From Thioalkalivibrio sp. ALE14 (GTDB lineage Bacteria; Pseudomonadota; Gammaproteobacteria; Ectothiorhodospirales; Ectothiorhodospiraceae), in NCBI RefSeq assembly GCF_000376845.1, contig NZ_AQXY01000021.1, positions 1 to 64,000 of the forward strand: a stretch of DNA of 64,000 nucleotides. Direction: 5' to 3'. The position numbers and the translations under genes were made by a program. Below the pieces are notes generated by a model, which worked only from the letters and a program-made list of their open reading frames with translations, did not search any database and was not told where the DNA came from. Shown in pieces: positions 43,883 through 53,833 of the stretch (positions are counted from its first letter, which is position 1; the number at the start of each line of letters is the position of its first letter).

Positions 43883-45601
43883 TCAGACCAGGATCATTTC
43901 GTTCTGGCCGGCACCGGCCGGGATCATCGGATAGACGTTCTCGGACTGGTCGGTGATGAAGTCCAGGAAGACCAGGCGCTCCTTCTGCGCCAGGGCCTCC
44001 TTGATCGCACCCTCGACATCCCCGGGCTGGGTAACCTGGATACCGACGTGGCCGTAGGCCTCGGCCAGCTTCACGAAGTCCGGCAGGGCGTCCATGTAGG
44101 ACATGGCGTAGCGGCCCTGGTAGAAGAACTCCTGCCACTGGCGGACCATGCCCAGATAGCGGTTGTTCAGGTTCAGGATCTTCAGCGGCAGCTGGTACTG
44201 GAAGCAGGTGGACAGCTCCTGGATACACATCTGGATACTGGCCTCGCCGGTGATGCAGCCCACGGTCGCGTCCGGATGCGCGAACTGCACGCCCATCGCG
44301 AACGGCAGACCGACGCCCATCGTGCCCAGGCCACCGGAATTGATCCAGCGGTTGGGCTTGTCGAAGCGATAGAACTGCGCGGCCCACATCTGGTGCTGGC
44401 CGACATCGGAAGTCACGTAGGCATCGCCCTCGGTCAGCTCCCAGAACTTCTGTACCACGTACTGCGGCTTGATCAGTTCGGAGGTCTGGTCGTACTTCAG
44501 GCAGTCCTGCGCCTGCCATTCCTCGATTTGCTTCCACCAGGTCGCCAGGGCCTCGGCATCCGGCTTGCCGCCGTTCTCGTTGAGCCCCTTGATCAACTCG
44601 CGCAGTACCGGCTCCACCTCGCCGACGATCGGCACGTCCACCTTCACGTTCTTGGAGATGGAGGACGGATCCACGTCCACATGCACGATCTTCGCGTGCG
44701 GGCAGAACTTCTCGATGTTGCCGGTCACCCGGTCATCGAAGCGCGCGCCGATGGCGATCAGCACGTCGGCGTGGTGCATGGCCATGTTGGCCTCGTAGGT
44801 CCCGTGCATGCCCAGCATGCCGAGGTACTGCTTGTCCGACGCCGGATAGCCGCCCAGCCCCATCAGGGTATTGGTGATCGGATAGCCCAGCTGGCGGGTG
44901 AACTCGGTCAGCGCCTCGGAGCCCCTGCCCAGGATTACGCCACCACCGGTGTAGATCATCGGCTGCTTGGCCGACAGGATCAGCTCCACCGCCTTGCGAA
45001 TCTGGCCGGTGTGTCCCTTCGTGGTCGGGTTGTAGGAGCGCATGTGGATGCTCTCCGGGTACTCGAACTCGCAGCTGTCGGCGGTCACGTCCTTCGGGAT
45101 GTCCACCACCACCGGGCCGGGGCGCCCGGTGGTCGCCACGTAGAAGGCCTTCTTGATCGTGGTCGCCAGGTCCTTCACGTCCTTGACCAGGAAGTTGTGC
45201 TTCACGCAGGGACGGGTGATCCCCACGGTATCAACCTCCTGGAAGGCATCGTTGCCGATCAGGCTGGTCGGCACCTGGCCGGTGAACACCACCAGCGGCA
45301 CCGAATCCATGTAGGCGTCGGCAATGCCGGTGATCGCGTTGGTCGCGCCGGGACCGGAGGTCACCAGCGCCACGCCGGGCTTGTCCGAGGACTTTGCGTA
45401 GCCCTCGGCCGCGTGTACCGCGCCCTGCTCGTGACGCACCAGTACGTGGGAGACCTTGTCCTGCCGGTACAGCGCATCGTAGATGTGCAGTACCGCGCCG
45501 CCGGGATAACCGAATACGACCTCGACACCCTCGGCCTGCAGGCTGCGGCAGAAGATTTCGGCGCCGGTGATGGCGGTGGAGGAACTTGCGGTCTCGGACA
45601 T
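43883..45601 (-). CDS. ilvB: Acetolactate synthase large subunit (biosynthetic, AHAS III-like)
   Basis: This thiamine-diphosphate enzyme condenses pyruvate with pyruvate or 2-ketobutyrate, starting branched-chain amino-acid synthesis. The 572 residues include the ThDP glutamate region VFGYPGGAVLHIYDALYRQD, RHEQGAVHAAEGYAKSS and the C-terminal Mg-ThDP motif ITGEASIQM ... NLNNRYLGM, where the usual Asp of GDGS is Glu, a variant seen in other gammaproteobacteria. The start at 45601 has AAGGA upstream. It leads the operon; a possible -10 (TATTTT) lies near 45665. Confidence 0.97.
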   Translation of the reverse strand: MSETASSSTAITGAEIFCRSLQAEGVEVVFGYPGGAVLHIYDALYRQDKVSHVLVRHEQGAVHAAEGYAKSSDKPGVALVTSGPGATNAITGIADAYMDSVPLVVFTGQVPTSLIGNDAFQEVDTVGITRPCVKHNFLVKDVKDLATTIKKAFYVATTGRPGPVVVDIPKDVTADSCEFEYPESIHMRSYNPTTKGHTGQIRKAVELILSAKQPMIYTGGGVILGRGSEALTEFTRQLGYPITNTLMGLGGYPASDKQYLGMLGMHGTYEANMAMHHADVLIAIGARFDDRVTGNIEKFCPHAKIVHVDVDPSSISKNVKVDVPIVGEVEPVLRELIKGLNENGGKPDAEALATWWKQIEEWQAQDCLKYDQTSELIKPQYVVQKFWELTEGDAYVTSDVGQHQMWAAQFYRFDKPNRWINSGGLGTMGVGLPFAMGVQFAHPDATVGCITGEASIQMCIQELSTCFQYQLPLKILNLNNRYLGMVRQWQEFFYQGRYAMSYMDALPDFVKLAEAYGHVGIQVTQPGDVEGAIKEALAQKERLVFLDFITDQSENVYPMIPAGAGQNEMILV

Positions 45602-45737
45602 GATGGTCGACTTCCTTACCGGGGGCTTGTGCACGATCGTCAGGCGATCACACACCACGAATCAAAATAGCCCACCATCCTAATATGAAATCGCCCCCAT
45701 TTCACGCCATAAAGCGGATGGGCACGCGGCAGACGTC

Positions 45738-45965
45738 GCGAGGAGCCAGCGATTTAGCCACCTGCCAACGAAGCTGGCCAAGCCCGCCGGCCTGCCGGTC
45801 CCGCGAGATTGCCACGGCCCCTGCGGGGCCTCGCAATGACGGGGTTGCGAGCACCGTCATCGCGTGGCGCGCAGCGGCGTGGCACAAAAGCGCGGAGCGC
45901 GTTGAACGGCCGCAGGCCGGCCCGCAGGGCGAGTGCAGCGAGTAATCTCCCTGGGTGCCCTCTGA
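45738..45965. repeat. Degraded GTCATTGCGAG-type repeats upstream of ilvB
   Basis: The clearest part is GAGATTGCCACGG ... CCTCGCAATGAC (45805-45840), the right-arm form of the repeat at 36263-36370. Flanking segments (CGCGAGGAGCCAGCGA near 45738; GTCATCGCGTGGCGCGCAGC near 45857; AGTAATCTCC near 45944) look like decayed copies in both directions. They fill most of the gene-free 45660-45966. Confidence 0.6.
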
Positions 45966-45966
45966 G

Positions 45967-47556
45967 TCAGCTGCGGTCTGCGTCGACGCCTGCCTGCGCG
46001 GTGGGCAGCTCGGCGAAGTGCTCGCGGGCCCGCGCCACCAGTTGCGGCGGCAGGCCGTTCTTCTCGGCGATGGTCAGGCCGAAGGAGACCCCCGGTTCGC
46101 CGATCAGCAACCGGTAGGTAGGGGACAGGGTCGCGGCGTCGAACTGCATCGAGGCGTTGACGATGCCCGCATGCTGCGCGGCGTAGTCCTTCAGCGGCGC
46201 CAGGTGGGTGTTGACGATCCCGCGCGTGCCGCGGGCCCGCAGCTCGTCCAGCATCGCCATCGCCAGGGCCGCGCCCTCGTCCGGGTCGGTCCCGGTACCC
46301 AGCTCGTCCAGCAGGATCAGGCTCTCGGGGCCGGCGTGGTCGAGGATGCGTTTGAGGACCTCGACGTGTCCGGCAAAGGTCGACAGGTGGTGGAACAGGC
46401 TCTGGTTGTCGCCCACGTCCACCATCACCTGGTCGAAACGCCCGATGCGGCAGTCCTGCTCCGCCGGGATGTGCAGCCCGCACCAGGCCATGGTGACCAG
46501 CAGGCCGAGGGTCTTCAGCGCGACCGTCTTGCCGCCAGTGTTCGGCCCGGTGATGAGCAGCAGCGGCTGCTCGCCGTCCAGACGAATCGACAGCGGCACC
46601 GGCTGGGGGCCGTTGCCCTCGGCGAACTGCAACAGCAGCAGCGGGTGATAGGCCTCGACCAGTTCCACGCCGGCCTCGGCCTCCAGCCGCGGGGCATGGG
46701 CATTCATCTGCGCCGAGAGTTGCGCCGCCGCCGAGGCGAGATCGATCCAGGTCAGCGCGGTCAGCATCAGGTCCAGCGGTTCGCCGTACTGGCGCACCAC
46801 GTCGGTCAGCTCGCGCAGAAGGCGTTGCTGCTCGGTGTTGATCTGGTTATTGACCGTATCCAGCTGGTTGTTGAGCGGCACGGCCTCGATCGGCTCGACG
46901 ATCTGGTCGCGCCCGCCCATGGCCGTGCCCCGGCGTACGCCCTTGACCGCATTGGCCGCCTCGCCGCGCAGCACCATCACCGCGCGCTCCTGGTGCCACT
47001 GCACCTTCAGCGCGTCCTCGCCCTTCTGCGCGAGATCGGAAGCGGCCAGGCGCTTTTTCACCACCGCCTCGACCTCGTCGCGCAGCCGCCCGCGCTGTCC
47101 GAAGGCCTCGACCAGCGACGCACTGGCATCCTCGCGCAGCGAGCCGCCGGGGTTCAGGCAGGCGGACAGGCGCTCTTCCAGCGCCTCGGGCGGATACAGC
47201 TTGTTCAGGTCGGCCGGGTAGATCTCCGGGGTGTCAGCAAGTTGATCCGCCAGCTCGCGGGCATGGCGCATGATGGTCTGCAGATTATGCAACGCCTGCA
47301 CCGGCAGGGCCGAGCCGGGGTTGCCCGCCTGGCGCAGCGCCGCGCGCACGTCCGGCAACTGTCCCAACCGCGGCAGCGTGCCGGCATCCAGACGCTGGCG
47401 CGCGACCGTCACCGCCTTCTGCAGGGCCCGGGCCGCATCCAGGTTCGGCGCGGGCTCGAGCCCGCGCGCGGCGTCGGCGCCATAGGGCGTGGCGGTCAGG
47501 CGCTCCAGCAGGCGCTGGATCGCGGGGAATTCGAGGGCCTTCAGATCAACCTGCAT
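45967..47556 (-). CDS. MutS2-like DNA-binding ATPase without the Smr domain
   Basis: The 529 residues follow MutS2 rather than MutS. They start with VDLKALEFPAIQRLLERLTA and have a MutS core and clamp. The ATPase has Walker A ITGPNTGGKTVALKTLGLLV and ILLDELGTGTDPDEGAALAM. MutS2 proteins usually run to about 780 residues with a C-terminal linker and Smr nuclease domain; this one stops just after the ATPase (ARAREHFAELPTAQ). It could be a shortened family branch or the result of a lost 3' end. Ribosome-rescue and recombination roles are known for full-length MutS2; the role here is uncertain. Confidence 0.82.
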   Translation of the reverse strand: MQVDLKALEFPAIQRLLERLTATPYGADAARGLEPAPNLDAARALQKAVTVARQRLDAGTLPRLGQLPDVRAALRQAGNPGSALPVQALHNLQTIMRHARELADQLADTPEIYPADLNKLYPPEALEERLSACLNPGGSLREDASASLVEAFGQRGRLRDEVEAVVKKRLAASDLAQKGEDALKVQWHQERAVMVLRGEAANAVKGVRRGTAMGGRDQIVEPIEAVPLNNQLDTVNNQINTEQQRLLRELTDVVRQYGEPLDLMLTALTWIDLASAAAQLSAQMNAHAPRLEAEAGVELVEAYHPLLLLQFAEGNGPQPVPLSIRLDGEQPLLLITGPNTGGKTVALKTLGLLVTMAWCGLHIPAEQDCRIGRFDQVMVDVGDNQSLFHHLSTFAGHVEVLKRILDHAGPESLILLDELGTGTDPDEGAALAMAMLDELRARGTRGIVNTHLAPLKDYAAQHAGIVNASMQFDAATLSPTYRLLIGEPGVSFGLTIAEKNGLPPQLVARAREHFAELPTAQAGVDADRS

Positions 47557-47589
47557 GGCATACCCTTGTGTGAAATCTCTACCAGAACC

Positions 47590-47671
47590 TTGTAGGAGCC
47601 GGCTGGCCGGCGAAGCCTCTGCCCGCATCCAGCTTTGGCAGGGGCTTCGCGTGCAAGCACGCTCCTACACG
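47590..47671. repeat. REP-like inverted repeat (TGTAGGAGC type)
   Basis: TTGTAGGAGCCGGCTGGCCG and its partner CGTGCAAGCACGCTCCTACA flank an 82-base unit with GGCGAAGCC/GGCTTCGCG inner arms. It is very like the REP/REPIN sequences of Pseudomonas. It lies between the aldo/keto reductase stop and the MutS2-like start. Confidence 0.75.
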
Positions 47672-47688
47672 AAGGGCGAGGATCCTGG

Positions 47689-48855
47689 TTACTCCTCGGC
47701 CTTCTTGAACATGCCGAGATAGGCCTTCTTGTCCATCATCGGCTCGCGCATCACCGCCAGCATGTCGTCCAGGTGCTCCGGCGTGCTCATGCCCACCAGC
47801 GAGGTGCCCAGACCCGGCGTAGACCGGTTGAACTGCATGGCGCGCTGGGCCGGATTGGGCAGACTGCCAAGTTGCTGCTCGACCACCTCCACCGACTGCT
47901 TCGCCAGGTGCCCCTTCAGCATGGAGTGCGAGGCGATCATGTACACCTCCAGCTGGTGCGCGGCCTGCAGCGGGCTCGCCACATTGCCCTGCCCGGTCGC
48001 CGTGTTGAAGCGTGTAAAGCCTTCCAGCATCACCTGGTTGAACGGGAGCATCCCGATCTTGAAGTGATGCCGCGCATGGTCGTCACCGGTTGCCGTCTGT
48101 GCGGCGCGCTCGGCCAGCCCCTGCATGGACGTAAGCGACTGGAACACGGCCGCGTCGGTCTCCTCGCGGAAGCCCTCGAAGGTGGAGATACCGTAGGTCC
48201 GGATTTTCTTCTCGCGCACCGCCCGCTCCAGCATCTCGAATACCGGCTCCAGCTTGCGGTTGGTCGGTTCCTTGCCGATCTCGTGGATATGTACCTCCGG
48301 CTGGTCGATCAGGAACGCGTCCAGCGTCTCCACTCCCATCAGCGAGCGCGACAGCTCCATCTGGTAGTGGAGGTACTCCGGCGTCAGCAGATGCGCGCCC
48401 TTGGCCAGGTCCTCCTTCGTACCCATGCCCTGGGCCTCGATCTCGCGCTGGAACCAGGCCTCCATGTCCTCCGGCGGTCCGCCACGCAGGGTCAGGAACC
48501 CGCCCTTGGAGATCAGGAACATCGCCTCGCGCGGGACCCCGGCCTCCAGCGCCGTGCGCACGCCGGCCCCAACCGCGGCCAGCGACCGGCCGTAGCGGTA
48601 GTGGGCGCCGGTATCCACCACGTTGACGCCCTCGGCCAGCCCGCGCGCGACGATCGCGGAGATCTGCGCATCCACCTCCGCGGTGGCCGCCCCGCCAAAG
48701 GTGCCGATACCCAGGCTCGACAGGCGCATCTTGGCGCGCGAGAACTCGCTGTAATGCCCCTCGGCGGCCTTGCCCTCGGACACGAACTGCTCCGCATAGC
48801 GACGCGTCGCCTTGGCATTGGCATATCCGGGTATCAGTTTCTGCACGGGCTCCAT
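47689..48855 (-). CDS. Aldo/keto reductase family protein
   Basis: The 388 residues belong to the aldo/keto reductase TIM-barrel superfamily. Seen are LGIGTFGGAATAEVDAQI, the active-site region VNVVDTGAHYRYGRSLAAVG (Asp and Tyr of the usual tetrad), ISKGGF with the lysine, and YGISTFEGFRE. The stretch of about 50 residues before the barrel is charged and not typical. The histidine position reads FLIDQPEVHIHE and is harder to align. An NAD(P)H-dependent reductase is probable, but the substrate is unknown. It stands alone between a REP-like repeat and the deacetylase gene. Confidence 0.8.
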   Translation of the reverse strand: MEPVQKLIPGYANAKATRRYAEQFVSEGKAAEGHYSEFSRAKMRLSSLGIGTFGGAATAEVDAQISAIVARGLAEGVNVVDTGAHYRYGRSLAAVGAGVRTALEAGVPREAMFLISKGGFLTLRGGPPEDMEAWFQREIEAQGMGTKEDLAKGAHLLTPEYLHYQMELSRSLMGVETLDAFLIDQPEVHIHEIGKEPTNRKLEPVFEMLERAVREKKIRTYGISTFEGFREETDAAVFQSLTSMQGLAERAAQTATGDDHARHHFKIGMLPFNQVMLEGFTRFNTATGQGNVASPLQAAHQLEVYMIASHSMLKGHLAKQSVEVVEQQLGSLPNPAQRAMQFNRSTPGLGTSLVGMSTPEHLDDMLAVMREPMMDKKAYLGMFKKAEE

Positions 48856-48990
48856 GCGTCTCCTCGATCAGTCGCGGGTCGAACGTGCCGGGTCCGTTGG
48901 CCCGGGAAGCCTGCGAATCCTACGTCAGCGGACGGGATTTGCGAAAAACCGCAACGGGAGCGGCAACTCCTCCGCCGTCCCCAACCCGCC

Positions 48991-50205
48991 TCACCCCAGG
49001 AGCGGATGAGTCCCGAACAATCGCTCCAGACACTCGGTCAGTTCGGGGCGTACGGGGCCTGAACGGTTCGCGTCGAGGCGGGAGACGAACAGGTTGTCGT
49101 ACCACTCCTCTTCCTCGTCCATGTCCCAATCGACGTCGCGCAGCAGGGCCTGGCCCGTCGCGGGGATCTCGGCGGGGAGTTCGCGCCCGGTCAGCAGGGC
49201 CCAGACGCCGGTCCAGCAGCGGGCGAGCGCCAGCGGATGGTAGCCGCCACCGCCGAGGACCAGGAGCTTCGGCGTGCCATCGGCGTGGCGCGGGCTGGTT
49301 TCGATCACGTCGTCGATGCAGGCGAGGAAGCACTGGGTGGAGATGCCGAACTTGCCGAGCGGATCCGGCAGCAGGGCATCGGTGCCGGCCTGGACCACGA
49401 TCACGTCCGGCTGCCAGCGATCCCGCACCGCACCCCAGACCCGGGTGAAGGCGGCGCGGAATTCGGTGTCGTTGGTCTCCTTCGGCAGCGGCACATTCAC
49501 CGCGTTGCCGAGCGGGCCGGTGTCCTCGATGCGGCCGCCCTCGAAGGGATAGCCGTATTCGGTATCCATGTGCAGGGAGACGGTGAGGACATCCGCGTCA
49601 TCGACGAACGCGGCCTCGACGCCGTCGCCGTGGTGGGCGTCGATATCGAGATAGAGCACCCGCTGGCCGGCCTGGCGCAGGCGCAGGATCGCGAGCGCCG
49701 GGTCGTTGAAGTAGCAGAACCCGCGTGCCTGGTCGGGTGCGGCGTGGTGCATGCCGCCGGCCGGATTGAAGGCCATCCGACCGCCCAGCACGACCTCGGC
49801 GCCCTGGATGGAGCCGAAGGTCGCGGTGGCCGGGGTGGCGAAGAAACCGGCGAAGAACGGGTTTTCGAAGTTGCCAATGTTGTGGCGGTCGCGGTAGCGC
49901 TGGAACACCTTGCCCAGCGCCTCGGCGCGCTGCATCGCGGAGACATACTCGCGAGTGTGGAACCATTCGAGCTCGGCCGGCTGCGCACGGCGGGTGACGG
50001 CCATCTCCCCGGGGGTGATTGCGTCATAGGCCTCGATCAGGTCAATGGTCAGCGAGACACGCGGGATACCCAGTGGATGATTGTCACCGTAGCTGTGCCC
50101 ACGATAGCGCGGCGCATGCAGCAGGGTCGCGTGGCGCCGGGCCGGGGCGCGCCCGGACCCTTGTACCGTGGCGTCCGGGTCGATCGCTTCGGGAGTAGCA
50201 CTCAC
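48991..50205 (-). CDS. Histone-deacetylase-family (AcuC/AphA-like) zinc amidohydrolase
   Basis: The family removes acetyl groups from lysines or polyamines using zinc. The 404 residues hold the active-site histidines AGGMHHAAPDQARGFCYFND, the zinc-binding DIDAHHGDGVEAAF, the second zinc ligand region VVQAGTDALLPDPLGKF, and LGGGGYHPLALARCW. The start overlaps the cbbO stop by four bases, so it is the third gene of a cbbQ-cbbO-deacetylase operon. Acetoin-utilisation AcuC is a homologue. In this setting it might control acetylation of an operon product, which is speculation. Confidence 0.88.
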   Translation of the reverse strand: MSATPEAIDPDATVQGSGRAPARRHATLLHAPRYRGHSYGDNHPLGIPRVSLTIDLIEAYDAITPGEMAVTRRAQPAELEWFHTREYVSAMQRAEALGKVFQRYRDRHNIGNFENPFFAGFFATPATATFGSIQGAEVVLGGRMAFNPAGGMHHAAPDQARGFCYFNDPALAILRLRQAGQRVLYLDIDAHHGDGVEAAFVDDADVLTVSLHMDTEYGYPFEGGRIEDTGPLGNAVNVPLPKETNDTEFRAAFTRVWGAVRDRWQPDVIVVQAGTDALLPDPLGKFGISTQCFLACIDDVIETSPRHADGTPKLLVLGGGGYHPLALARCWTGVWALLTGRELPAEIPATGQALLRDVDWDMDEEEEWYDNLFVSRLDANRSGPVRPELTECLERLFGTHPLLG

Positions 50206-52757
50206 TGGCGCAGCCTCAGGTAGATCTCGGGCAGACGGCGCGGCAGCTCGTCCACGTGGTCGATGATGGTGTAGTGGCCGGGACCGAAGATCGCCGGCAG
50301 GTACTCGGAGCCGGACGGGTCCAGGGTGATGCAGAAGGGGTGTACGCCGGCATCCACCGCCTCCTTCATCGCCATGCGCGTGTCCTCGTGCAGGTAGCGC
50401 TGGTCGCCGCCGTCGTCGTAGTCGGCCGGACGACCGTCGGACAGGATCAGCAGCAGACGGCGCTGGCTGGAGTTGCGCCGGAACGCCTCCAGCGAATGGC
50501 GGATGCCCGCGCCCATGCGTGATGCCAGACGCCCGGACACCCCGGCGATGCGCCCGCGCACAGTGTCGTTCAGGTCCTCGTTGAAGTCCTTCAGCCAGTA
50601 GTAGTTGACCTGGTCGCGCTGCTTGGAGGCGAACCCGGCGATCGCGTAGGGGTCGCCGACCTTCGCGATCGCCTCGGCGAACAACATCATCCCCTCGCGC
50701 ACGCGGTCGACGATCTTGCCCTGCCCGCCCGGATGGCGCGCCATGATGCTGGTGGACATGTCCGCCAGCATCAGCACCGAGGTATCACGGTGCTGCACGG
50801 CACGCCGGCGGTAGATGAAGGCCTTCGGCGACAGCCCCGCCTTCTTGTCGGCGATGTAGTCGATCACCGCCTCGGTATCCAGCTCGTCACCGTCCAGTTG
50901 TTTCCTGAGCGGCGCCAGGCGCATCGGGCGCTGCATCTCCAGGCCGCGGGTCAGGCGCTTCAGGGTGTCGGCATTCTCGGACAGGATGGTTGCGGCCCGC
51001 TCCGGGTCCTCGTCGTCAAACACGCGTTCGTAGAGGTTGACCCAGTCGGAGACGTAGCGCTGCTCGCGGTAGTCCCATTCCGGATACGGGATGCCGTCCT
51101 TCTTCGGTGTGTAGGGGGCGGCGCGCTTGGCCACCTGGGCCGGCTGCGGGATGCCGGTGCCGATGCGGCCGCCGGTGCCGGAGGTCTCCTGCTGCGGGGT
51201 CTGGATGTCGGCGTCCGGATCCTTCTGCGCCTGCTCCGGGGCCTGCTGCGGCTGCTCTTCCTGCTTCTGGTGCTCGAACTTGTGTTCGTCGTGCGCCTCG
51301 TGGTCGCGGAAGTCGGCCAGGCTGCCGTCGCGCTTGCGCTGGGGGTAGACCGGCAGCGACTGGTTCAGCGACAGCCCCGGGAGGTAGGCCTCGGCGCGCT
51401 CCTCGATGGTGATCTCCGGGAAGGCCTCGTCGGCGAACAGTTCCTCGCCCACGGCCCAGGCGGTCACAACATCCGCATCCGGCTCCAGCACACGTGCCAG
51501 ACGCGGGTCCTGTGCTTCGCCGCGCAGCAGGGCCTGCTGGGCCTTCAACGCAAAATCGAAGTACACGCCGGCGGCACCCTCCGGGCGCTCGTGGGCTTGT
51601 GCCAGCTCCACCAGGCGCGACAGGAAGTTCGGAATGCGCGGGGCCAGGCGCGCGTTCACGCGCAGGTCCTCGGCCAGGTCGAACAGCACCTGGAAGCGGA
51701 ACATGCGTCCCTCGAACGGGGCGAACAGCGGACGCCAGGTGATACGCGACTTGTCGTCCAGCGGTGGATGCTCGGCGCCCGCGCGCTCGAACAGCCGCTC
51801 GACATCGCTCTGTGCATAGGTGTCGAAGGCGAGATGGGCGGCCGCATGCTGGGTGGCGACAATCGCCTCCTCTCGGGAATCCATCACCGCCGGCATGAAC
51901 AGGCGCCGGCCATCGGTCTCGAGCATCGGGCGGCCCTCGCCCGGCTTCCAGCTGGAATCGGCCAGCGGGATGTCGGCATCCAGCCAGGCCATCAGCACCA
52001 GGCGCAGGAAGCGCCCGTTCATACGCGGGCGAAAACCCGGCAACGCCTCCAGCAGGAGCTTGAGGCTCTCGTCGCTCTCCAGGCGGAAGTACGCCTCGCC
52101 GCGCGAGCGTCCGGCCTTCAGCAGGTCCGCGCCGCGACGGGCCCAGGACAGCAGGCCCTCGTCGCCGACCAGGTTGCGCGCGATCGGAGCACCCTCGAGG
52201 TAGGCATCCAGGGTCAGGCCACGCTCGTCGAACAGCTGCTCGGCCGGCTCGATCAGGGCGCGCAGGCCCTCGATCCCGCGCCCGCCGGCGAGCTTCTCGA
52301 AGTCGGTCTCGAAATAGGCCCGGGCATCCGGCAGGCTGCGCGCGCACCAGCGCAGGCCGATCTCGGCCCACTCGCGCTCGCCGGCCTCGCCCCAGGCGTC
52401 GTACACGCGATCGGCCTGGGCCATGAAGCCTTCCAGGGCGTAGTTCGAGTTCACCCACTCCTGGAAGCGCGCGGCCTGCTCCAGCCACAGCTCCACCGTC
52501 TGCATGTGCTCGGCCAGCCGGGCCGAGTGGCGCATGAAGCTCTTGCCGGACTCGCGGTCATGGAAGAACAGGTCACGCGCGGTCTCGATCCAGCGCCGCG
52601 CGATGGTGGCGCCGAACGGACGGATCGCCGGCAGCGCCTCCTTCGTGTCGCGGTGGGCAACGAAGCTGATGTCCTCCAGGTGCTGGAGGATCTCCTCGAT
52701 CTCGACGAGTTCTTCCGCCTCCGGTTTCGCGCCGCCGTTGGTCGCGGTGTCGCTCAC
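50202..52757 (-). CDS. cbbO: CbbO/NorD-type von Willebrand A protein
   Basis: CbbO partners CbbQ to reactivate RuBisCO, while the related NorD serves nitric-oxide reductase. The 851 residues have a long helical N-terminal half and a Gln/Glu-rich linker near 500-545 ([20 protein letters not shown]). The C-terminal VWA domain has the MIDAS motif DMSTS near residue 665 and later [16 protein letters not shown]. It overlaps cbbQ and the deacetylase gene by four bases each. RuBisCO and nor genes are absent from the window, so either assignment is possible; CbbO is favoured by the autotrophic context. Confidence 0.78.
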   Translation of the reverse strand: MSDTATNGGAKPEAEELVEIEEILQHLEDISFVAHRDTKEALPAIRPFGATIARRWIETARDLFFHDRESGKSFMRHSARLAEHMQTVELWLEQAARFQEWVNSNYALEGFMAQADRVYDAWGEAGEREWAEIGLRWCARSLPDARAYFETDFEKLAGGRGIEGLRALIEPAEQLFDERGLTLDAYLEGAPIARNLVGDEGLLSWARRGADLLKAGRSRGEAYFRLESDESLKLLLEALPGFRPRMNGRFLRLVLMAWLDADIPLADSSWKPGEGRPMLETDGRRLFMPAVMDSREEAIVATQHAAAHLAFDTYAQSDVERLFERAGAEHPPLDDKSRITWRPLFAPFEGRMFRFQVLFDLAEDLRVNARLAPRIPNFLSRLVELAQAHERPEGAAGVYFDFALKAQQALLRGEAQDPRLARVLEPDADVVTAWAVGEELFADEAFPEITIEERAEAYLPGLSLNQSLPVYPQRKRDGSLADFRDHEAHDEHKFEHQKQEEQPQQAPEQAQKDPDADIQTPQQETSGTGGRIGTGIPQPAQVAKRAAPYTPKKDGIPYPEWDYREQRYVSDWVNLYERVFDDEDPERAATILSENADTLKRLTRGLEMQRPMRLAPLRKQLDGDELDTEAVIDYIADKKAGLSPKAFIYRRRAVQHRDTSVLMLADMSTSIMARHPGGQGKIVDRVREGMMLFAEAIAKVGDPYAIAGFASKQRDQVNYYWLKDFNEDLNDTVRGRIAGVSGRLASRMGAGIRHSLEAFRRNSSQRRLLLILSDGRPADYDDGGDQRYLHEDTRMAMKEAVDAGVHPFCITLDPSGSEYLPAIFGPGHYTIIDHVDELPRRLPEIYLRLRQ

Positions 52758-53614
52758 GCCGCTGCGGACTCGGGGAAGTGGGCGTCGAAGATCTCCTCCA
52801 GCGCCTGGATCAGCTCGGGGTCATCGGTGATCGGGGCGATCATCGCCGCGCGGCAGGCCACACGCGGGCTCAAGCCCGCCTGCATCAGCTCGCCGGCATA
52901 GGCGAGCGCGCGGGTGGAAGTGGCCTCTTCCAGGCCATGGTCCTTGAGGGCACGCGCCTTGCGCCCGGCGGCCACAAGCTTCTCGACGCGGTCGGCGTCG
53001 AGGCCACCGGATTCCTTGGCCACAATCTCGCGCTCGACGTCTTCCGCCGGGTAGTCGAAATGGATGCCGACGAAACGCTGCTTGGTGGACGGCTTCAGGT
53101 CCTTCAGCACGGTCTGGTAACCGGGGTTGTAGGAGATCACCAGCATGAAGTCCTCGTGCGCGTCGATGATCTGCGCCTTCTTGTCCAGCGGAAGCTGGCG
53201 GCGGTGGTCAGTCAGCGGGTGGATGACCACGGTGGTATCGGTACGCGCCTCGACGATCTCGTCGAGGTAGCAGATCGCGCCTTCCTTGACCGAACGGGTC
53301 AGCGGGCCGTCCTGCCAGACGGTCTCCTCTCCCTCCAGCAGGAAACGGCCGACCAGATCGGAGCTGGTCAGGTCCTCGTGGCAGGACACGGTCACCAGCG
53401 GCTGGCCAATGGTGTGGGCCACATGCTCCAGGAACCGGGTCTTGCCGCAGCCTGTCGGTCCCTTGAGCATCACCGGAAGGCGTTTGGAGTAGGCGGCCCG
53501 GAAGATCTCGATCTCGTCGCCCTGGGGCTTGTAGAACGGGGCGTCGCCCGCGTCCCCCGGCTTTTCGATGACGTCGCGTTCCACACCGCGGATGCGGTTG
53601 ATCAGGTTCTTCAT
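52754..53614 (-). CDS. cbbQ: CbbQ/NorQ-type AAA+ ATPase
   Basis: This MoxR-related AAA+ motor pairs with CbbO to remodel its target, typically RuBisCO. The 286 residues show Walker [11 protein letters not shown] at 52-61, [40 protein letters not shown], Walker [21 protein letters not shown] and sensor [20 protein letters not shown], all hallmarks of the CbbQ/NirQ/NorQ group. An N-terminal extension of about 28 residues precedes the family start [16 protein letters not shown]. It overlaps cbbO by four bases. It is divergent from the small gene at 53834 with 219 bases between. Confidence 0.82.
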   Translation of the reverse strand: MKNLINRIRGVERDVIEKPGDAGDAPFYKPQGDEIEIFRAAYSKRLPVMLKGPTGCGKTRFLEHVAHTIGQPLVTVSCHEDLTSSDLVGRFLLEGEETVWQDGPLTRSVKEGAICYLDEIVEARTDTTVVIHPLTDHRRQLPLDKKAQIIDAHEDFMLVISYNPGYQTVLKDLKPSTKQRFVGIHFDYPAEDVEREIVAKESGGLDADRVEKLVAAGRKARALKDHGLEEATSTRALAYAGELMQAGLSPRVACRAAMIAPITDDPELIQALEEIFDAHFPESAAA

Positions 53615-53702
53615 GGGATCTCCGGGCAGGACTGGTGTATGCGCGGGTGTAGCGTTACCCTCCAGCGCGCTGGGCGGGCTGCCAATCGTGTTCGCGCAGG
53701 CT

Positions 53703-53730
53703 TTGTTGTATCATTTGCTGTTTATATTCT
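53703..53730 (+). promoter_or_regulatory. Candidate promoter for the small gene at 53834
   Basis: TTGTTG and TATTCT are separated by 16 bases in the only AT-rich patch of the cbbQ-53834 divergent region. A leader of about 100 bases would result. Both boxes have two mismatches, so support is moderate. Confidence 0.4.
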
Positions 53731-53833
53731 ATCGAACCTGCGCACTTGCATGAACCAAATGCCCCATCACTGCGGGGTTGGGCTTGCGAAGGCGCCCGTC
53801 ACTCGGATTCAGCGCTTCAATAGAGGACCCGGT

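Noticed and set aside
43883-45601. Possible loss of activity in acetolactate synthase because GDGS reads GEAS
   Set aside because: Glutamate at this place occurs in other gammaproteobacterial enzymes of this type, and all other motifs are intact, so activity is expected.
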